From Bordetella genomosp. 11 (GTDB taxonomy: Bacteria > Pseudomonadota > Gammaproteobacteria > Burkholderiales > Burkholderiaceae_B): DNA of 64,000 bases. The notes under the pieces are model-generated. The model saw nothing but the letters and a program-made list of their open reading frames with translations. It was not told where the DNA came from and made no database searches. Both the position numbers and the translations under genes were made by a program. The stretch spans positions 310,001 through 374,000 of the forward strand of contig NZ_NEVS01000001.1 of assembly GCF_002261215.1 (NCBI RefSeq), written 5' to 3'. Of the stretch, positions 55,450 through 64,000 are shown piece by piece (positions within the stretch are counted from its first letter, which is position 1; each line of letters starts with the position of its first letter).

Positions 55450-56454
55450 ATGAGCCTTGGCGCTCGTCTTCTACCACCCGGACTCGTCTTGAATCTCCCC
55501 GAGCTTATTGCCCCTGTTGCCGACGACATGAAGGCCGTTGACGCCGTCATCCGGGCCCGGCTGAATTCCGACGTCGTGCTCATCCGGACGATAGGCGACT
55601 ACATCGTCGGCGCCGGCGGCAAGCGCATGCGCCCCGCCTTGCTGCTGATGATCGCCCGCGCCCTGGGCTACACCGGCACCCATCACCATACCCTGGCCGC
55701 GGTGGTCGAATTCATCCACACCGCGACCCTGCTGCATGACGACGTGGTCGACGAATCCGACCTGCGGCGCGGGCGCCAGACGGCCAACGCGGTCTTTGGC
55801 AACGCCGCCAGCGTGCTGGTGGGCGACTACCTGTATTCGCGTTCCTTCGAAATGATGGTCGATGTCGACTCGATGCGGGTCATGGCCATCCTGTCGCAGG
55901 CCACCACGGTCATCGCCGAAGGCGAGGTCCTGCAACTGTTGAACGTGCACGATCCGGATGTCTCGCAGGACCGCTATCTGCAGGTGGTCCGCTACAAGAC
56001 GGCCAAGCTGTTCGAGGCGGCCGCGCAGGTGGGCGCGGTGCTGGCGAAGGCCACGCCGGAACAGGAACAGGCCGCCGCCGCCTACGGCCGCCATATCGGC
56101 ACGGCCTTCCAGCTGGTCGACGACGTCCTGGACTATGGCGGCGACGCCGCCGCGCTGGGCAAGAACGTCGGCGACGACCTGCGCGAGGGCAAGCCCACCT
56201 TGCCGTTGATACGCGTGATGGAGGTCGGTACGCCGGCGCAGCGCGAACTGGTGCGGACCGCCATCGAAACCGGACACGCCGACTTCGAAGCCGTCGCCGC
56301 CGCCATTCACGCCACCGATGCCCTGAGCCACGCCATGGAAGCCGCCCGCGCGGAAGCCGAATTGGCGCGGCAGGCGCTGGCTGGCTATCCCATTTCCGTT
56401 TATCAGCAATCCCTGCTAGAATTCTGCGCTTTCGCGGTAAACCGCGATCGATGA
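55450..56454 (+). CDS. ispB: Octaprenyl diphosphate synthase IspB
   Basis: A trans-polyprenyl synthase making the ubiquinone side chain. The first Asp-rich motif is [15 protein letters not shown], the second [12 protein letters not shown], with [11 protein letters not shown] upstream and [21 protein letters not shown] 55450 gives 334 residues. The conserved family start (MNLPEL-like) corresponds to TTG 55489, giving 321 residues, close to E. coli's 323, so TTG may be the real start. Neither has a strong ribosome site. Divergence from rplU is a classic arrangement. Confidence 0.95.
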   Translation: MSLGARLLPPGLVLNLPELIAPVADDMKAVDAVIRARLNSDVVLIRTIGDYIVGAGGKRMRPALLLMIARALGYTGTHHHTLAAVVEFIHTATLLHDDVVDESDLRRGRQTANAVFGNAASVLVGDYLYSRSFEMMVDVDSMRVMAILSQATTVIAEGEVLQLLNVHDPDVSQDRYLQVVRYKTAKLFEAAAQVGAVLAKATPEQEQAAAAYGRHIGTAFQLVDDVLDYGGDAAALGKNVGDDLREGKPTLPLIRVMEVGTPAQRELVRTAIETGHADFEAVAAAIHATDALSHAMEAARAEAELARQALAGYPISVYQQSLLEFCAFAVNRDR

Positions 56455-56469
56455 TCGATAGATCGATAA

Positions 56470-56955
<486 letters not shown>

Positions 56956-58227
56956 ATGGAAAGCGCATCGAGAGGTCCGGACTACGTCGAACGCAATCGC
57001 CTGCATTGGCGGCGCAACCTGGCGGTCTGCGTGTTCGGCTCCTTCACCACGCTGGTCAGTCTTAGCATGCTGCTGCCTTTCCTGCCGTTGTATGTGGCGC
57101 AGTTGGGAGAGACCGCGCCGGCCGCGATCGTGCAATGGTCCGCGGTGGCGTTCGGCGCGACATTCTTCGGTACCGCCATCACGGCACCGCTGTGGGGGCG
57201 GCTGGCGGACCGCTATGGCCGCAAGCCCATGCTGGTGCGCGCGGCCATCGGGATGGCCGTTGTGATGTCGCTGATCGGTCTTGCGCAGACCGTGACGCAA
57301 CTGGTGCTGCTGCGTCTGGTAGCGGGCCTGATCGGCGGCTATGCGTCGGCCTCCATCGTGATGATAGGCACGCAGGCGCCGCGCGAACGGGCCGGCTGGG
57401 CGCTGGGTGTGCTGTCGACGGGAGCCCTGGCCGGGAGCCTGGTCGGGCCCCTGGTCGGCGGATTCCTGCCGGGGCTGGTGGGCATCCGCGGGACGTTCTT
57501 TGCCGGTGGGGCGATGATCGCCGTCGCGGCCATCGCCACCATCGTGCTGGTCAAGGAAGACTTCGACAGAATCTCCGACGCCAAGCTCCGCAGCACGGCG
57601 GACGGCCTTCGCGTCGACGGGCCCCGGCGCATCCTGCTGTTCGCCCTGCTTGCCACGGCCATGATGGTGCTGCTGGCCAATATGTCGATCGAGCCGATTA
57701 TCACGGTCTACATCGGTCATCTCGGCGTGGGGCCGCAGGCGCAGGCACGCACCGCGGGCATCGTCATGGCGGCATCCGCCCTGGGCAGCATGCTGACCGC
57801 GCCAAGGCTGGGCGCGCTCGCCGATCGTATCGGCAGTTGGAACGTGATTGTCGGTTGCCTGGTGGCCACGGCGATACTGATGGTGCCGCAGGCGCTGGTG
57901 ACCGAATGGTGGCAGCTGGCCATTCTGCGCGGCCTGATGGGCATGACCATCGCGGGGCTATTGCCTTCCATCGCCAAGCTGGTGCGGCAGGCCACCGCCG
58001 ATGGACATTCCGGCAAGGCGCTGGGTTATCTGCAGTCCGCGCAATTCAGCGGGCAGGTCATCGGCCCGCTCATGGGCGGGCAGGTCGGCGCGCATATCGG
58101 CTTGGGATCGGTCTTCTACGTCACCGCGGCGCTGCTGCTGCTATGTGCCGCGCTGAATCAATGGGCCAAGACCCATGCGGCCGCCATGGCGGCCGGCCCG
58201 CGCCGCGCGGGCATCACGATGTCATGA
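56956..58227 (+). CDS. MFS transporter (DHA1, MdtG/TetA-like)
   Basis: A 423-residue 12-helix exporter. The loop 2-3 motif GRLADRYGRKPMLVRA is conserved, and motif C in helix 5 reads ALAGSLVGPLVGGFLPG, which marks drug:H+ antiporters. A second-half copy reads GALADRIGSWNV. ATG 56956 has AGGAAG 8 nt before it. A GTG three codons upstream overlaps that site and is rejected. Substrate unknown. The next gene, tam, follows 72 bp later. Confidence 0.93.
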   Translation: MESASRGPDYVERNRLHWRRNLAVCVFGSFTTLVSLSMLLPFLPLYVAQLGETAPAAIVQWSAVAFGATFFGTAITAPLWGRLADRYGRKPMLVRAAIGMAVVMSLIGLAQTVTQLVLLRLVAGLIGGYASASIVMIGTQAPRERAGWALGVLSTGALAGSLVGPLVGGFLPGLVGIRGTFFAGGAMIAVAAIATIVLVKEDFDRISDAKLRSTADGLRVDGPRRILLFALLATAMMVLLANMSIEPIITVYIGHLGVGPQAQARTAGIVMAASALGSMLTAPRLGALADRIGSWNVIVGCLVATAILMVPQALVTEWWQLAILRGLMGMTIAGLLPSIAKLVRQATADGHSGKALGYLQSAQFSGQVIGPLMGGQVGAHIGLGSVFYVTAALLLLCAALNQWAKTHAAAMAAGPRRAGITMS

Positions 58228-58299
58228 TGCCCTGACGTCAAGCACGTGAAAGGTGGCCGCGCGTATCATCGAATCTCCTTCGGCAACCGGAAGTTCGCC

Positions 58300-59079
58300 A
58301 TGGCACAAGACAAGTGGTCTTCCAGGCAGTACCTGATATTCGAGAACGAGCGCACCCGTCCGGTGCGCGACCTGCTGGCCGCCGTGCCCGTCGCCGAGGC
58401 CCGCGAGGTCATCGACCTGGGCTGCGGACCGGGCAATTCCACAGAGGTACTGGCGCAGCGCTTTCCGACGGCCAACGTGTCCGGCCTGGATAGCTCGTCG
58501 GACATGATCGCCGCCGCGCGCAAGCGCATGCCGCAGGTGAACTTCGAGGTGGCGGATATCCATACGTGGAAGGCGCCTACCGCCTACGATGTGATTCTGT
58601 CGAACGCGGTGTTCCAGTGGGTACCCGGTCACGAAACCGTGTTTCCCGCCCTCGTGGCCAAGCTGGCGCAGGGTGGCAGCCTGGCGATCCAGATGCCCGA
58701 TACGATGGAAGAGCCGCCGCATCGCATGATGCGCGAGCTGGCCGCGGACGGCCCCTGGTCGGGCAAGCTGAAGGACGTCAGCCAGGCGCGCACCGCATTG
58801 CATCCGGCGCAATGGTATTACGAGCTGCTCCAGCCGCATTGCAGCCGGGTGGATATCTGGCGCACCACCTACTATCACGTGCTGCAGGACGGGCCCTCCG
58901 CCATCGTGGAGTGGTTCAAGGGCAGCGCGTTGCGGCCGTTCCTGGATCCGCTGGACGAAGCGGAAAAGCAAGCCTACCTGGCCCGCTATACCGAGATGAT
59001 CGAGAAGACCCACCGGCCCGTGGCGGACGGTTCCGTGCTGCTGCCGTTCCCGCGCCTTTTCATGGTGGCGACGCGCTGA
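58300..59079 (+). CDS. tam: Trans-aconitate 2-methyltransferase
   Basis: A 259-residue SAM-dependent methyltransferase that esterifies trans-aconitate, a toxic by-product of the citrate cycle. The SAM loop VIDLGCGPGNST is at 37-48. VSGLDSSSDMIAAAR follows, along with DVILSNAVFQWVPGHETVFP, and the Tam-typical IQMPDTMEEPPHRMMRELA and VEWFKGSALRPFLDPLD. Close to the E. coli length (252). ATG 58300 is chosen; GGAAG lies upstream. Confidence 0.95.
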   Translation: MAQDKWSSRQYLIFENERTRPVRDLLAAVPVAEAREVIDLGCGPGNSTEVLAQRFPTANVSGLDSSSDMIAAARKRMPQVNFEVADIHTWKAPTAYDVILSNAVFQWVPGHETVFPALVAKLAQGGSLAIQMPDTMEEPPHRMMRELAADGPWSGKLKDVSQARTALHPAQWYYELLQPHCSRVDIWRTTYYHVLQDGPSAIVEWFKGSALRPFLDPLDEAEKQAYLARYTEMIEKTHRPVADGSVLLPFPRLFMVATR

Positions 59080-59198
59080 AGCGTCCGTTACCCGCGGGCC
59101 GTCGCGTCGGCCCGGTGAAGGCCGCGGCGTGGCGGCGGTCCCGCTGGAATGCCGGCGGTACGTGCGGCCACTGAAACGGCCGCACGCTCGCCGGGCGG

Positions 59199-59543
59199 TT
59201 ACCATGCGCCGCAGTATTGGCCGGCCCGCTCCTTGATGGACGGCGCCAGCCGTTCGAACGCGATCAGATAGATCGCGCCTTCCGACGATGCCGTGGACCC
59301 ATGCACCGTGCCGGCGGGCAGGTCGATGACATCGCCCTTCCTGCACACATAATCGACGCCGTCGGCGTAGACGGTCAACGTGCCGTCGACGATGATCAGC
59401 GTTTCATCCGTCGGATGGCTGTGCGTGCGGTGCTCTTTGCCGGGTGCGTCGCGCTGGACTTCGATGCAGCCCTGCCGCGGCAGCAGCGCCCGCAGCCCGG
59501 TGGCCAGATCGATGTCGCCAAGCAGTCCCTTGATGACTTCCAT
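59199..59543 (-). CDS. Cupin-domain protein in the GntA-like cluster
   Basis: A 114-residue single-domain cupin. Metal ligands are His41, His43 and Glu47 in RTHSHPTDETLIIVDG, and His81 in DLPAGTVHG. This spacing suits a small dioxygenase or isomerase or a binding protein. It starts with ATG 59543, 13 bp after the YqcI/YcgG gene, and is the last gene of the leftward cluster. The substrate is unknown, but its place suggests it acts on the product of the neighbouring enzyme. Confidence 0.9.
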   Translation of the reverse strand: MEVIKGLLGDIDLATGLRALLPRQGCIEVQRDAPGKEHRTHSHPTDETLIIVDGTLTVYADGVDYVCRKGDVIDLPAGTVHGSTASSEGAIYLIAFERLAPSIKERAGQYCGAW

Positions 59544-59556
59544 GGTGTCCTCGCTT

Positions 59557-60297
59557 TCAGATTTCGGTTTCGGATGCCAGGTCGGCGGCGCGCATGGCGT
59601 GGAAGGGGCAGCCGGAGACCGGCCGGTTGTCGTCCCCCAGGAAGTACTGCTTGTACTCGCGGTTGGAGGGATCGCCGTAGGCGCCAAGGTCGGCCGACGG
59701 CGGGATCATGTCGTAGGTCGCCAGGCGGTCGCGCACTTTCGATACGCTGGCATCGCGCGCGCGCTTGCTGCCCAGGATATTGTCGAAGACCCAGCGCGGC
59801 TGGAAGGTAATCATGAACGAACTGGCCCGGCGGCTTTGCCGCTGCACGTGCGCCGGCGTATTGCATACGACGAAGATCGGTTCGCCGGCGAAGCAGAATT
59901 CCCAGTGCGGCGAATCCAGTTCCGCGGGGATTTCGGCCGGCCATTCGGTATCGTCCAGGGCCGCGAGTTGGCCGAGCAGGGCCCAGAACTTGGCGCGATA
60001 GGCCTCCAGCGGCAGCAGCGGACGCGGCCGGAAGAATACGATGAGCGAGGTGTTGGGGCCGTAGGTGCGCGATTCGGCGACGTAGGCGCGCAGGTTGCGC
60101 GCCAGCCCTTCGATGTCGTCCTCGTCGAGGAAAAGATAGCGCAGCTGGTCGGCGCGATATCCCGCCACGCCGAAGATGCAGGGAAAGGCCCGCGTATCGC
60201 TGTTGAGGGTGCTGGCCAGTTCCTGGAAAAGGATGGCCTGCCAGGTACCGCCGGCGTGGCGTTGTTGGACTTGAATACGGCTGAGATAGTCTTTCAC
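59557..60297 (-). CDS. YqcI/YcgG family haem-dependent N-hydroxylase-like protein (GntA type)
   Basis: A 246-residue member of the YqcI/YcgG family. Typical features: FPCIFGVAGYRADQLRYLFL near the N-terminus, SLIVFFRPRPLLPLEAYRAK, HWEFCFAGEPIFVVCNTPAH, RASSFMITFQPRWVFDN, and a C-terminal GCPFH motif (229-233). The family includes GntA, a haem-dependent N-hydroxylase of the guanitoxin pathway. Other GntA partners (GntB-J) are not seen here, so the product is different or unknown. The start is GTG 60297, with no strong ribosome site. Confidence 0.88.
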   Translation of the reverse strand: MKDYLSRIQVQQRHAGGTWQAILFQELASTLNSDTRAFPCIFGVAGYRADQLRYLFLDEDDIEGLARNLRAYVAESRTYGPNTSLIVFFRPRPLLPLEAYRAKFWALLGQLAALDDTEWPAEIPAELDSPHWEFCFAGEPIFVVCNTPAHVQRQSRRASSFMITFQPRWVFDNILGSKRARDASVSKVRDRLATYDMIPPSADLGAYGDPSNREYKQYFLGDDNRPVSGCPFHAMRAADLASETEI

Positions 60298-60386
60298 GGC
60301 TTTGTCTACCCATTCAGGTGGAGGGAACTGAATCGACTTGCCATGACGCGCGCGCGGCGTGATGCCGCACCGGCGCGATGAGGGGG

Positions 60387-61682
60387 TTAAGCTTGATGCG
60401 CCATGCGCATCGCAGCCGCGCCGATACAGCCCAGGGCCGAGACGGCCGCCATGAATAGAACGAATCCGGTATAGCCCTGGGCGGTGTAGGACAAGTGGCC
60501 GGGACTACCCGTGGCCGAGGCGGCCAGCAGTGATCCGACCAGCGGCTGCACCAGCGCGGCCGTGATCCCGGCCAGCGTGGTGTTGAAGGAGGCTCCGATG
60601 CCGATCATTTCGGTGGAGTACAGCTTTCGTACCGCTTTCAACACCAGCGGGACGGTGCCGCCGGCCACAAAGCCCAGGACGCTGAAGCAAGCGATGGCGT
60701 AGAGGTAACCCAGCGATGCCAGCAATGCCGGAAGCAAGGTAAGCAGGATCGCGGCGCGCACCAGGCAATTCCACAGCAGCGCGCGCCGCACGTTGCGGAC
60801 GCGATCGGACAAATGGCCGAGCAGGATGGAGCCGGCCACGTTGCTTACCAGGAAAGCCAGGATGCAGGTGCTTGCCTGGTCCTTGCTGATCGACAGCGTA
60901 TCGCGGACCATGGGTAAGCCCCATACGCCAGATAGTGTAGTGACTGAAGCGAAGTGCGACGCGAAGACGATCGCGCATCCCCAGCTGCCGGCATTGCGCA
61001 GGCGCGTGCGGAACAGGCGCAAAGTCTGCCCCAGCCGGGGCAGCAGTTCCTTCGCCGCCAGCGGGGCCTGGTCCGTTCGGGGGAACACGATGGCCGACGC
61101 CGCAAGGTTGACGGCGATGACGCAGGCGACGATGGTGAAGCATTCGCGCCATCCCACCGCGGACACGGCGTAGGCCAAAGGGGTGGTGGCGATGGCGCCG
61201 CCCAGATAGCCGGATACCTGCGATAGCCCCGACATCAGGCCGAAGCGGCTTTGCTTGAACTTCAAGGCCACCAGCTTGAGCATGGCGGTGAAAACCAGCG
61301 CGTCGCCGCAGGCGACGACCAGGCGCGCGGCGAAGGCGGCGGGAACGCTGTGCGCCAGGGCAAAACACGCCGTGCCGGTCAGGGAGACCAGCAGGCTGCC
61401 GAGCAGGACGCGCCGCACGCCCAGCGTATCGACCAGGATGCCCGCCGGGATCTGCATGGCCAGATAGCCGTAGAAATAACCCGAGGCCAGCATGCCCAGG
61501 CCGGCGGCGTCGATGGAGAACGACGCGGACAGCTCGTTCAGCATGGATTGCGGCGCAAGCCGCTGCATGAACGCGATCGAATATGCCAGGGCGATCAGGA
61601 TCCAGGACGCGTAGACGCGCGCGGTCGGCCGGTCGCGGTCCAACGGCAGCGACGGGGTGGAAAGCGATGCGGCCTTGCTCAT
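60387..61682 (-). CDS. MFS transporter in the GntA-like cluster
   Basis: A 431-residue 12-helix carrier resembling organic-anion or nitrate-type MFS proteins (MQRLAPQSMLNELSASF, LASGYFYGYLAMQIPAGILV, GDALVFTAMLKLVALKF, and second-half GHLSDRVRNVRRALLW). The ATG overlaps the stop of the acetyltransferase-like gene (ATGA), so the two are coupled. It may export the cluster product or import its precursor. Confidence 0.9.
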   Translation of the reverse strand: MSKAASLSTPSLPLDRDRPTARVYASWILIALAYSIAFMQRLAPQSMLNELSASFSIDAAGLGMLASGYFYGYLAMQIPAGILVDTLGVRRVLLGSLLVSLTGTACFALAHSVPAAFAARLVVACGDALVFTAMLKLVALKFKQSRFGLMSGLSQVSGYLGGAIATTPLAYAVSAVGWRECFTIVACVIAVNLAASAIVFPRTDQAPLAAKELLPRLGQTLRLFRTRLRNAGSWGCAIVFASHFASVTTLSGVWGLPMVRDTLSISKDQASTCILAFLVSNVAGSILLGHLSDRVRNVRRALLWNCLVRAAILLTLLPALLASLGYLYAIACFSVLGFVAGGTVPLVLKAVRKLYSTEMIGIGASFNTTLAGITAALVQPLVGSLLAASATGSPGHLSYTAQGYTGFVLFMAAVSALGCIGAAAMRMAHQA

Positions 61683-62398
61683 GACAATGTCGGTCGGCGA
61701 ACGATACCCAGTGAGAACAGCGCGTCGGAAGAGTTGGGGGCCAGCGTCGCGATGCGCTTGCCGACGTGTACCGCCACGCCGCGATAGGACGGCTTGCGGT
61801 GCTTGATATGTCCGTAGACGTCGCGCATGACCAGCGCGGGCAATTCCAGGACGCGGTCGGGATACAGGCGCTTGGCGGCCAGCACCGCGAGGGCCAGCAG
61901 GCCGGCCCGTCCGCCGTTTTCCTTGGGCGGGTCGGCCTGCAGGTCCGGCACGACCTCGGCGCAGCGACGCGCGTTGGCCAATGCCACGATGGCATTGCGG
62001 GTCCGCCAGCAATACAGCAGCCGCGATTGGTGCGGCCGCTGGCGGAAGGCCTCAGCGAAGATCAGATCCGTGACATCGCTGTACAACCCCAGGCCGTGGT
62101 AGGGTGGCGCCAGTTCGGTACCGGATCGGTACAGACAGAGGTCGCCGTTCATATCGAAGTACTGGTAGATCGAAAACCCAACGAGCTCCTTATCGGCATG
62201 AACGAGTACCAGGCCGTAACCGCTACGGAAAGGACTATGGGTCGGCGTCCAGTGCGGTTCGGTGACATCCCAATTCATACCGATAAGGCGATTGAAGGCT
62301 TCCATGGTGGAGGCGCGATCTTCCGCCGGAAAATCCTCGGCCCTAGGGAACGACCTGAGGGAGACGGTCTTTCCGTTCGAGAGAAGCTTTATCGGCAT
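61679..62398 (-). CDS. GNAT acetyltransferase-like protein
   Basis: A 239-residue protein of uncertain family. The segment GYGLVLVHADKELVGFSIYQ, then LYRSGTELAPPYHGLGLYSD with a helix after it, resembles the central beta-strands and the acetyl-CoA pyrophosphate loop of GNAT enzymes. The usual Q/RxxGxG/A is replaced by H-G-L-G-L-Y. It is the first gene of the cluster. ATG 62398 is used; ATG 62524 would add 42 residues of low quality. The region around the start has a lower GC content than the rest of the cluster. Confidence 0.65.
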   Translation of the reverse strand: MPIKLLSNGKTVSLRSFPRAEDFPAEDRASTMEAFNRLIGMNWDVTEPHWTPTHSPFRSGYGLVLVHADKELVGFSIYQYFDMNGDLCLYRSGTELAPPYHGLGLYSDVTDLIFAEAFRQRPHQSRLLYCWRTRNAIVALANARRCAEVVPDLQADPPKENGGRAGLLALAVLAAKRLYPDRVLELPALVMRDVYGHIKHRKPSYRGVAVHVGKRIATLAPNSSDALFSLGIVRRPTLS

Positions 62399-62527
62399 CG
62401 CGCAGCCCTGCCTTCTATATCGTTCTAGTGAAATACTTTTGGAACCGTTCGTCCCGCCGCGCGTTTCGCGCTTAGGTACCGCATTCGCCGGTTCTTCCCC
62501 CATGGCAGCGGAATTCTCAGCCATCCG

Positions 62528-62556
62528 CACTAAAAGGTTCGCCGGTTTACGGTCAA
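62528..62556 (-). promoter_or_regulatory. Possible promoter of the GntA-like cluster
   Basis: On the minus strand TTGACC (62556-62551), a 17-bp spacer, then TTAGTG (62533-62528). The -35 is good and the -10 poor, as expected for a promoter needing an activator such as the divergent AraC-type regulator. An imperfect inverted repeat, CAATTTT-CGAT-AGAATTG, overlaps it (62554-62571). Confidence 0.3.
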
Positions 62557-62611
62557 TTTTCGATAGAATTGGGCCAATGCCTAAGCCCGTCCCCAATCGC
62601 ATCGCCGAGTC

Positions 62612-63574
62612 ATGCAAGCGCCCGTCATCGCAGTAATCGCCTTCGACCGGATCAGCGCCTTTCACCTATCGGTGCCCTGCGCGGTATTCGGGACGTATGG
62701 CGGTGTGCCGGGCGCGCCCAGGTTTTCCCTGAAAGTGTGCTCGGCCGAAGGGGCATCCCTGGCTACCACCACGTCCGGCTTTTCGGTCCTGACCACGCCG
62801 TCCCTGGATATCACCCGTACGGCGGACGTGGTCGTGGTGCCCAGCTGGCGCGACCCGCGCGAGACGCCCCCCGCCGCGCTGGTCGATGCGGTCGCCGCCG
62901 CCAGCGCCCGGGGCGCGCGGATAGTGGGACTGTGCCTGGGGGCCTATGTGCTGGCGGCCGCCGGCATCCTGGACGGCCGCCGCGCCACCACGCATTTCGC
63001 CTGGGCCGATCATTTCGCCAGCCAGTACCCTCGCATCAAGGTCGAGCCTTCGGTGCTGTATGTCGATGACGGTACCGTCACGACATCCGCCGGCACGGCG
63101 GCAGGCATCGATTGCTGCCTGCACATCGTGCGCTCGCTCTACGGCGCGAAGGTGGCGGATTTCGCCGCCCGGCGCCTGGTGGTGCCGCCGCACCGCCATG
63201 GCGCGCAGGCGCAGTTGCCGCCCCAGCCGTTTTCCACCGAAGGCGCGGGCTTTCGCCTGGCCGAGCTGCTGGACTGGCTGCGTGGAACCATCGTCGAAAA
63301 ACACACGGCCGACACCCTGGCGGAACGCCTGGCCATGAGCCGCCGCACCTTCAATCGCCGCTTTCTGTCCCTGACGGGCTGCAGCCTGAGCGAATGGCTG
63401 CTCGCCGAACGGCTGCGGCTGGCGCAAAAGCTGCTGGAAACCACCGACCTTCCGCTGGAAGTCATCGCCACGCGCGCGGGCCTGGGCAGCGGATCGTCGC
63501 TGCGCCAGCACTTTTCCCGCAATTTCCAGATAGCGCCGTCGGCATACCGTCGCCAGTTCAAGCGGCAGGCGTGA
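62612..63574 (+). CDS. GlxA/FtrA-type transcriptional regulator (DJ-1/PfpI + AraC HTH)
   Basis: A 320-residue regulator with an N-terminal DJ-1/PfpI (class I glutamine amidotransferase-like) domain (1-190). Its nucleophile-elbow is GLCLGAYVLAAAGILDGR, followed by THFAWADHF. A C-terminal AraC-type double HTH spans about 225-318 (ERLAMSRRTFNRRF, VIATRAGLGSGSSLRQHFSR). Such proteins usually activate nearby catabolic or transport genes, often for quaternary amines or other nitrogen compounds. It diverges from the GntA-like cluster and is the likely regulator of that cluster. ATG 62612. Confidence 0.93.
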   Translation: MQAPVIAVIAFDRISAFHLSVPCAVFGTYGGVPGAPRFSLKVCSAEGASLATTTSGFSVLTTPSLDITRTADVVVVPSWRDPRETPPAALVDAVAAASARGARIVGLCLGAYVLAAAGILDGRRATTHFAWADHFASQYPRIKVEPSVLYVDDGTVTTSAGTAAGIDCCLHIVRSLYGAKVADFAARRLVVPPHRHGAQAQLPPQPFSTEGAGFRLAELLDWLRGTIVEKHTADTLAERLAMSRRTFNRRFLSLTGCSLSEWLLAERLRLAQKLLETTDLPLEVIATRAGLGSGSSLRQHFSRNFQIAPSAYRRQFKRQA

Positions 63575-63580
63575 TGCCGT

Positions 63581-64000
63581 TCAGGGGATCTCCTGCCGCA
63601 GCCGCTTGAACCAGCGCGGCTGTTTGGCTTCCTGGATGGTTTCCTCCAGTTTCAGGCCGTGCATGTTCAGGAAGTCACGCGCCGTGGCCACTTGGATCAG
63701 CCGCTGGATGGTGTCGTTGACCGCCCGGCAAACCTGCGGCAGCGTGTATTGCATCACCGCCCGCAATTCGTCGAGGTCTTCATCGACGGCGCCGGATGGC
63801 GGGGCGTCGATCGTTTTGCGTTGCAGCGCGGCCGTGGCCAGGCGCTTGTCGATCGTGCGCAGGTGTTCATGGACCAGGCGTTCGAACCGCGTCCAGAACA
63901 TTCGCGGCCCCACCCTGAAGACATCCATGCCCGACTGGCGCGGCGCGGCGAACAACTGCCCGTCGGTTTTCATCAGGCGATCGAGCGCGCCATAGAAACG
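63581..64000 (-). CDS. Unidentified protein, C-terminal part at the window edge
   Basis: The frame is open to the right edge. An ATG exists at 63973, but codons continue upstream without a stop (RFYGALDRLM), so this is probably the end of a longer protein. The visible 139 residues are helical and charged, with RMFWTRFERLVHEHLRTIDK and TLPQVCRAVNDTIQRLIQVA. No family is recognised. It converges with the AraC-type gene, with 6 bp between the stops. Confidence 0.6.
   Translation of the reverse strand, partial: RFYGALDRLMKTDGQLFAAPRQSGMDVFRVGPRMFWTRFERLVHEHLRTIDKRLATAALQRKTIDAPPSGAVDEDLDELRAVMQYTLPQVCRAVNDTIQRLIQVATARDFLNMHGLKLEETIQEAKQPRWFKRLRQEIP

Overview
The window is GC-rich bacterial chromosome, densely coded on both strands. 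It looks like a Bordetella/Achromobacter-type member of the Alcaligenaceae (Burkholderiales). The evidence is a Bug-type solute receptor, the kdsD-kdsC-lptCAB-hpf-ptsN-hprK block, a rsmI/yraN/diaA/dolP neighbourhood, a rplU-rpmA-obgE-proB run, and a lifestyle built on uptake of organic acids and amides. There are no rRNA genes, CRISPR arrays, prophages or recognisable transposases. One tRNA (Pro, CGG) is present.

Layout. 1-6.6 kb: overlapping recC(end)-recB-recD, the RecBCD recombination/repair nuclease. 6.7-9.7 kb: a PAS-PAS hybrid histidine kinase and a NodD-like LysR regulator. 9.9-14.7 kb: a Bug solute-binding protein plus hyuA-hyuB (ATP-dependent hydantoinase/oxoprolinase family), divergent from the LysR gene, with an ATC-N9-GAT operator candidate between them. 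14.9-16.7 kb: an SDR enzyme, a small secreted Cys-containing protein and a small cupin. 16.8-19.7 kb: a 963-residue orphan protein of unknown function. 19.8-23.4 kb: an HxlR-type regulator with two matching palindromes upstream, followed by emrA-emrB (multidrug efflux). 23.5-25.4 kb: yajQ, a glutathione transferase and a DUF2127 membrane protein. 25.6-28.4 kb: a sulfate importer (sbp-cysT-cysW) with no cysA beside it. 28.5-33.4 kb: nudC, a TlpA-like thioredoxin, dolP, diaA, yraN, and divergently rsmI-ogt.

33.5-35.4 kb: rapZ-rlpA. 35.6-37.7 kb: a dihaem and a trihaem c-type cytochrome without a local dehydrogenase. 37.7-44.0 kb: a long leftward cell-envelope and nitrogen-PTS block (kdsD, kdsC, lptC, lptA, lptB, hpf, ptsN, hprK) that lacks the rpoN gene usually found between lptB and hpf. 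44.2-47.2 kb: purT and a peptide-type ABC solute receptor. 47.2-49.0 kb: the largest gene-poor stretch. It holds a perfect 20-bp inverted repeat, a strange Cys/Tyr/Asn codon tract spread over three frames, one 77-residue protein with a clear promoter, and two hairpins.

49.0-52.0 kb: a CaiB/BaiF CoA-transferase and a PaaH-like 3-hydroxyacyl-CoA dehydrogenase. 52.0-56.5 kb: proB-obgE-rpmA-rplU running left and ispB running right, then tRNA-Pro and a strong terminator. 57-59 kb: an MFS exporter and trans-aconitate methyltransferase. 59.2-63.6 kb: a leftward cluster of an N-acetyltransferase-like protein, an MFS transporter, a YqcI/YcgG (GntA-type) haem protein and a cupin, facing a divergent DJ-1/AraC regulator. 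This cluster is the best candidate for an uncharacterised small-molecule system. The right edge holds part of an unidentified gene.

Functional assignments come from reading translated sequence and recalling family motifs; no database search was run.
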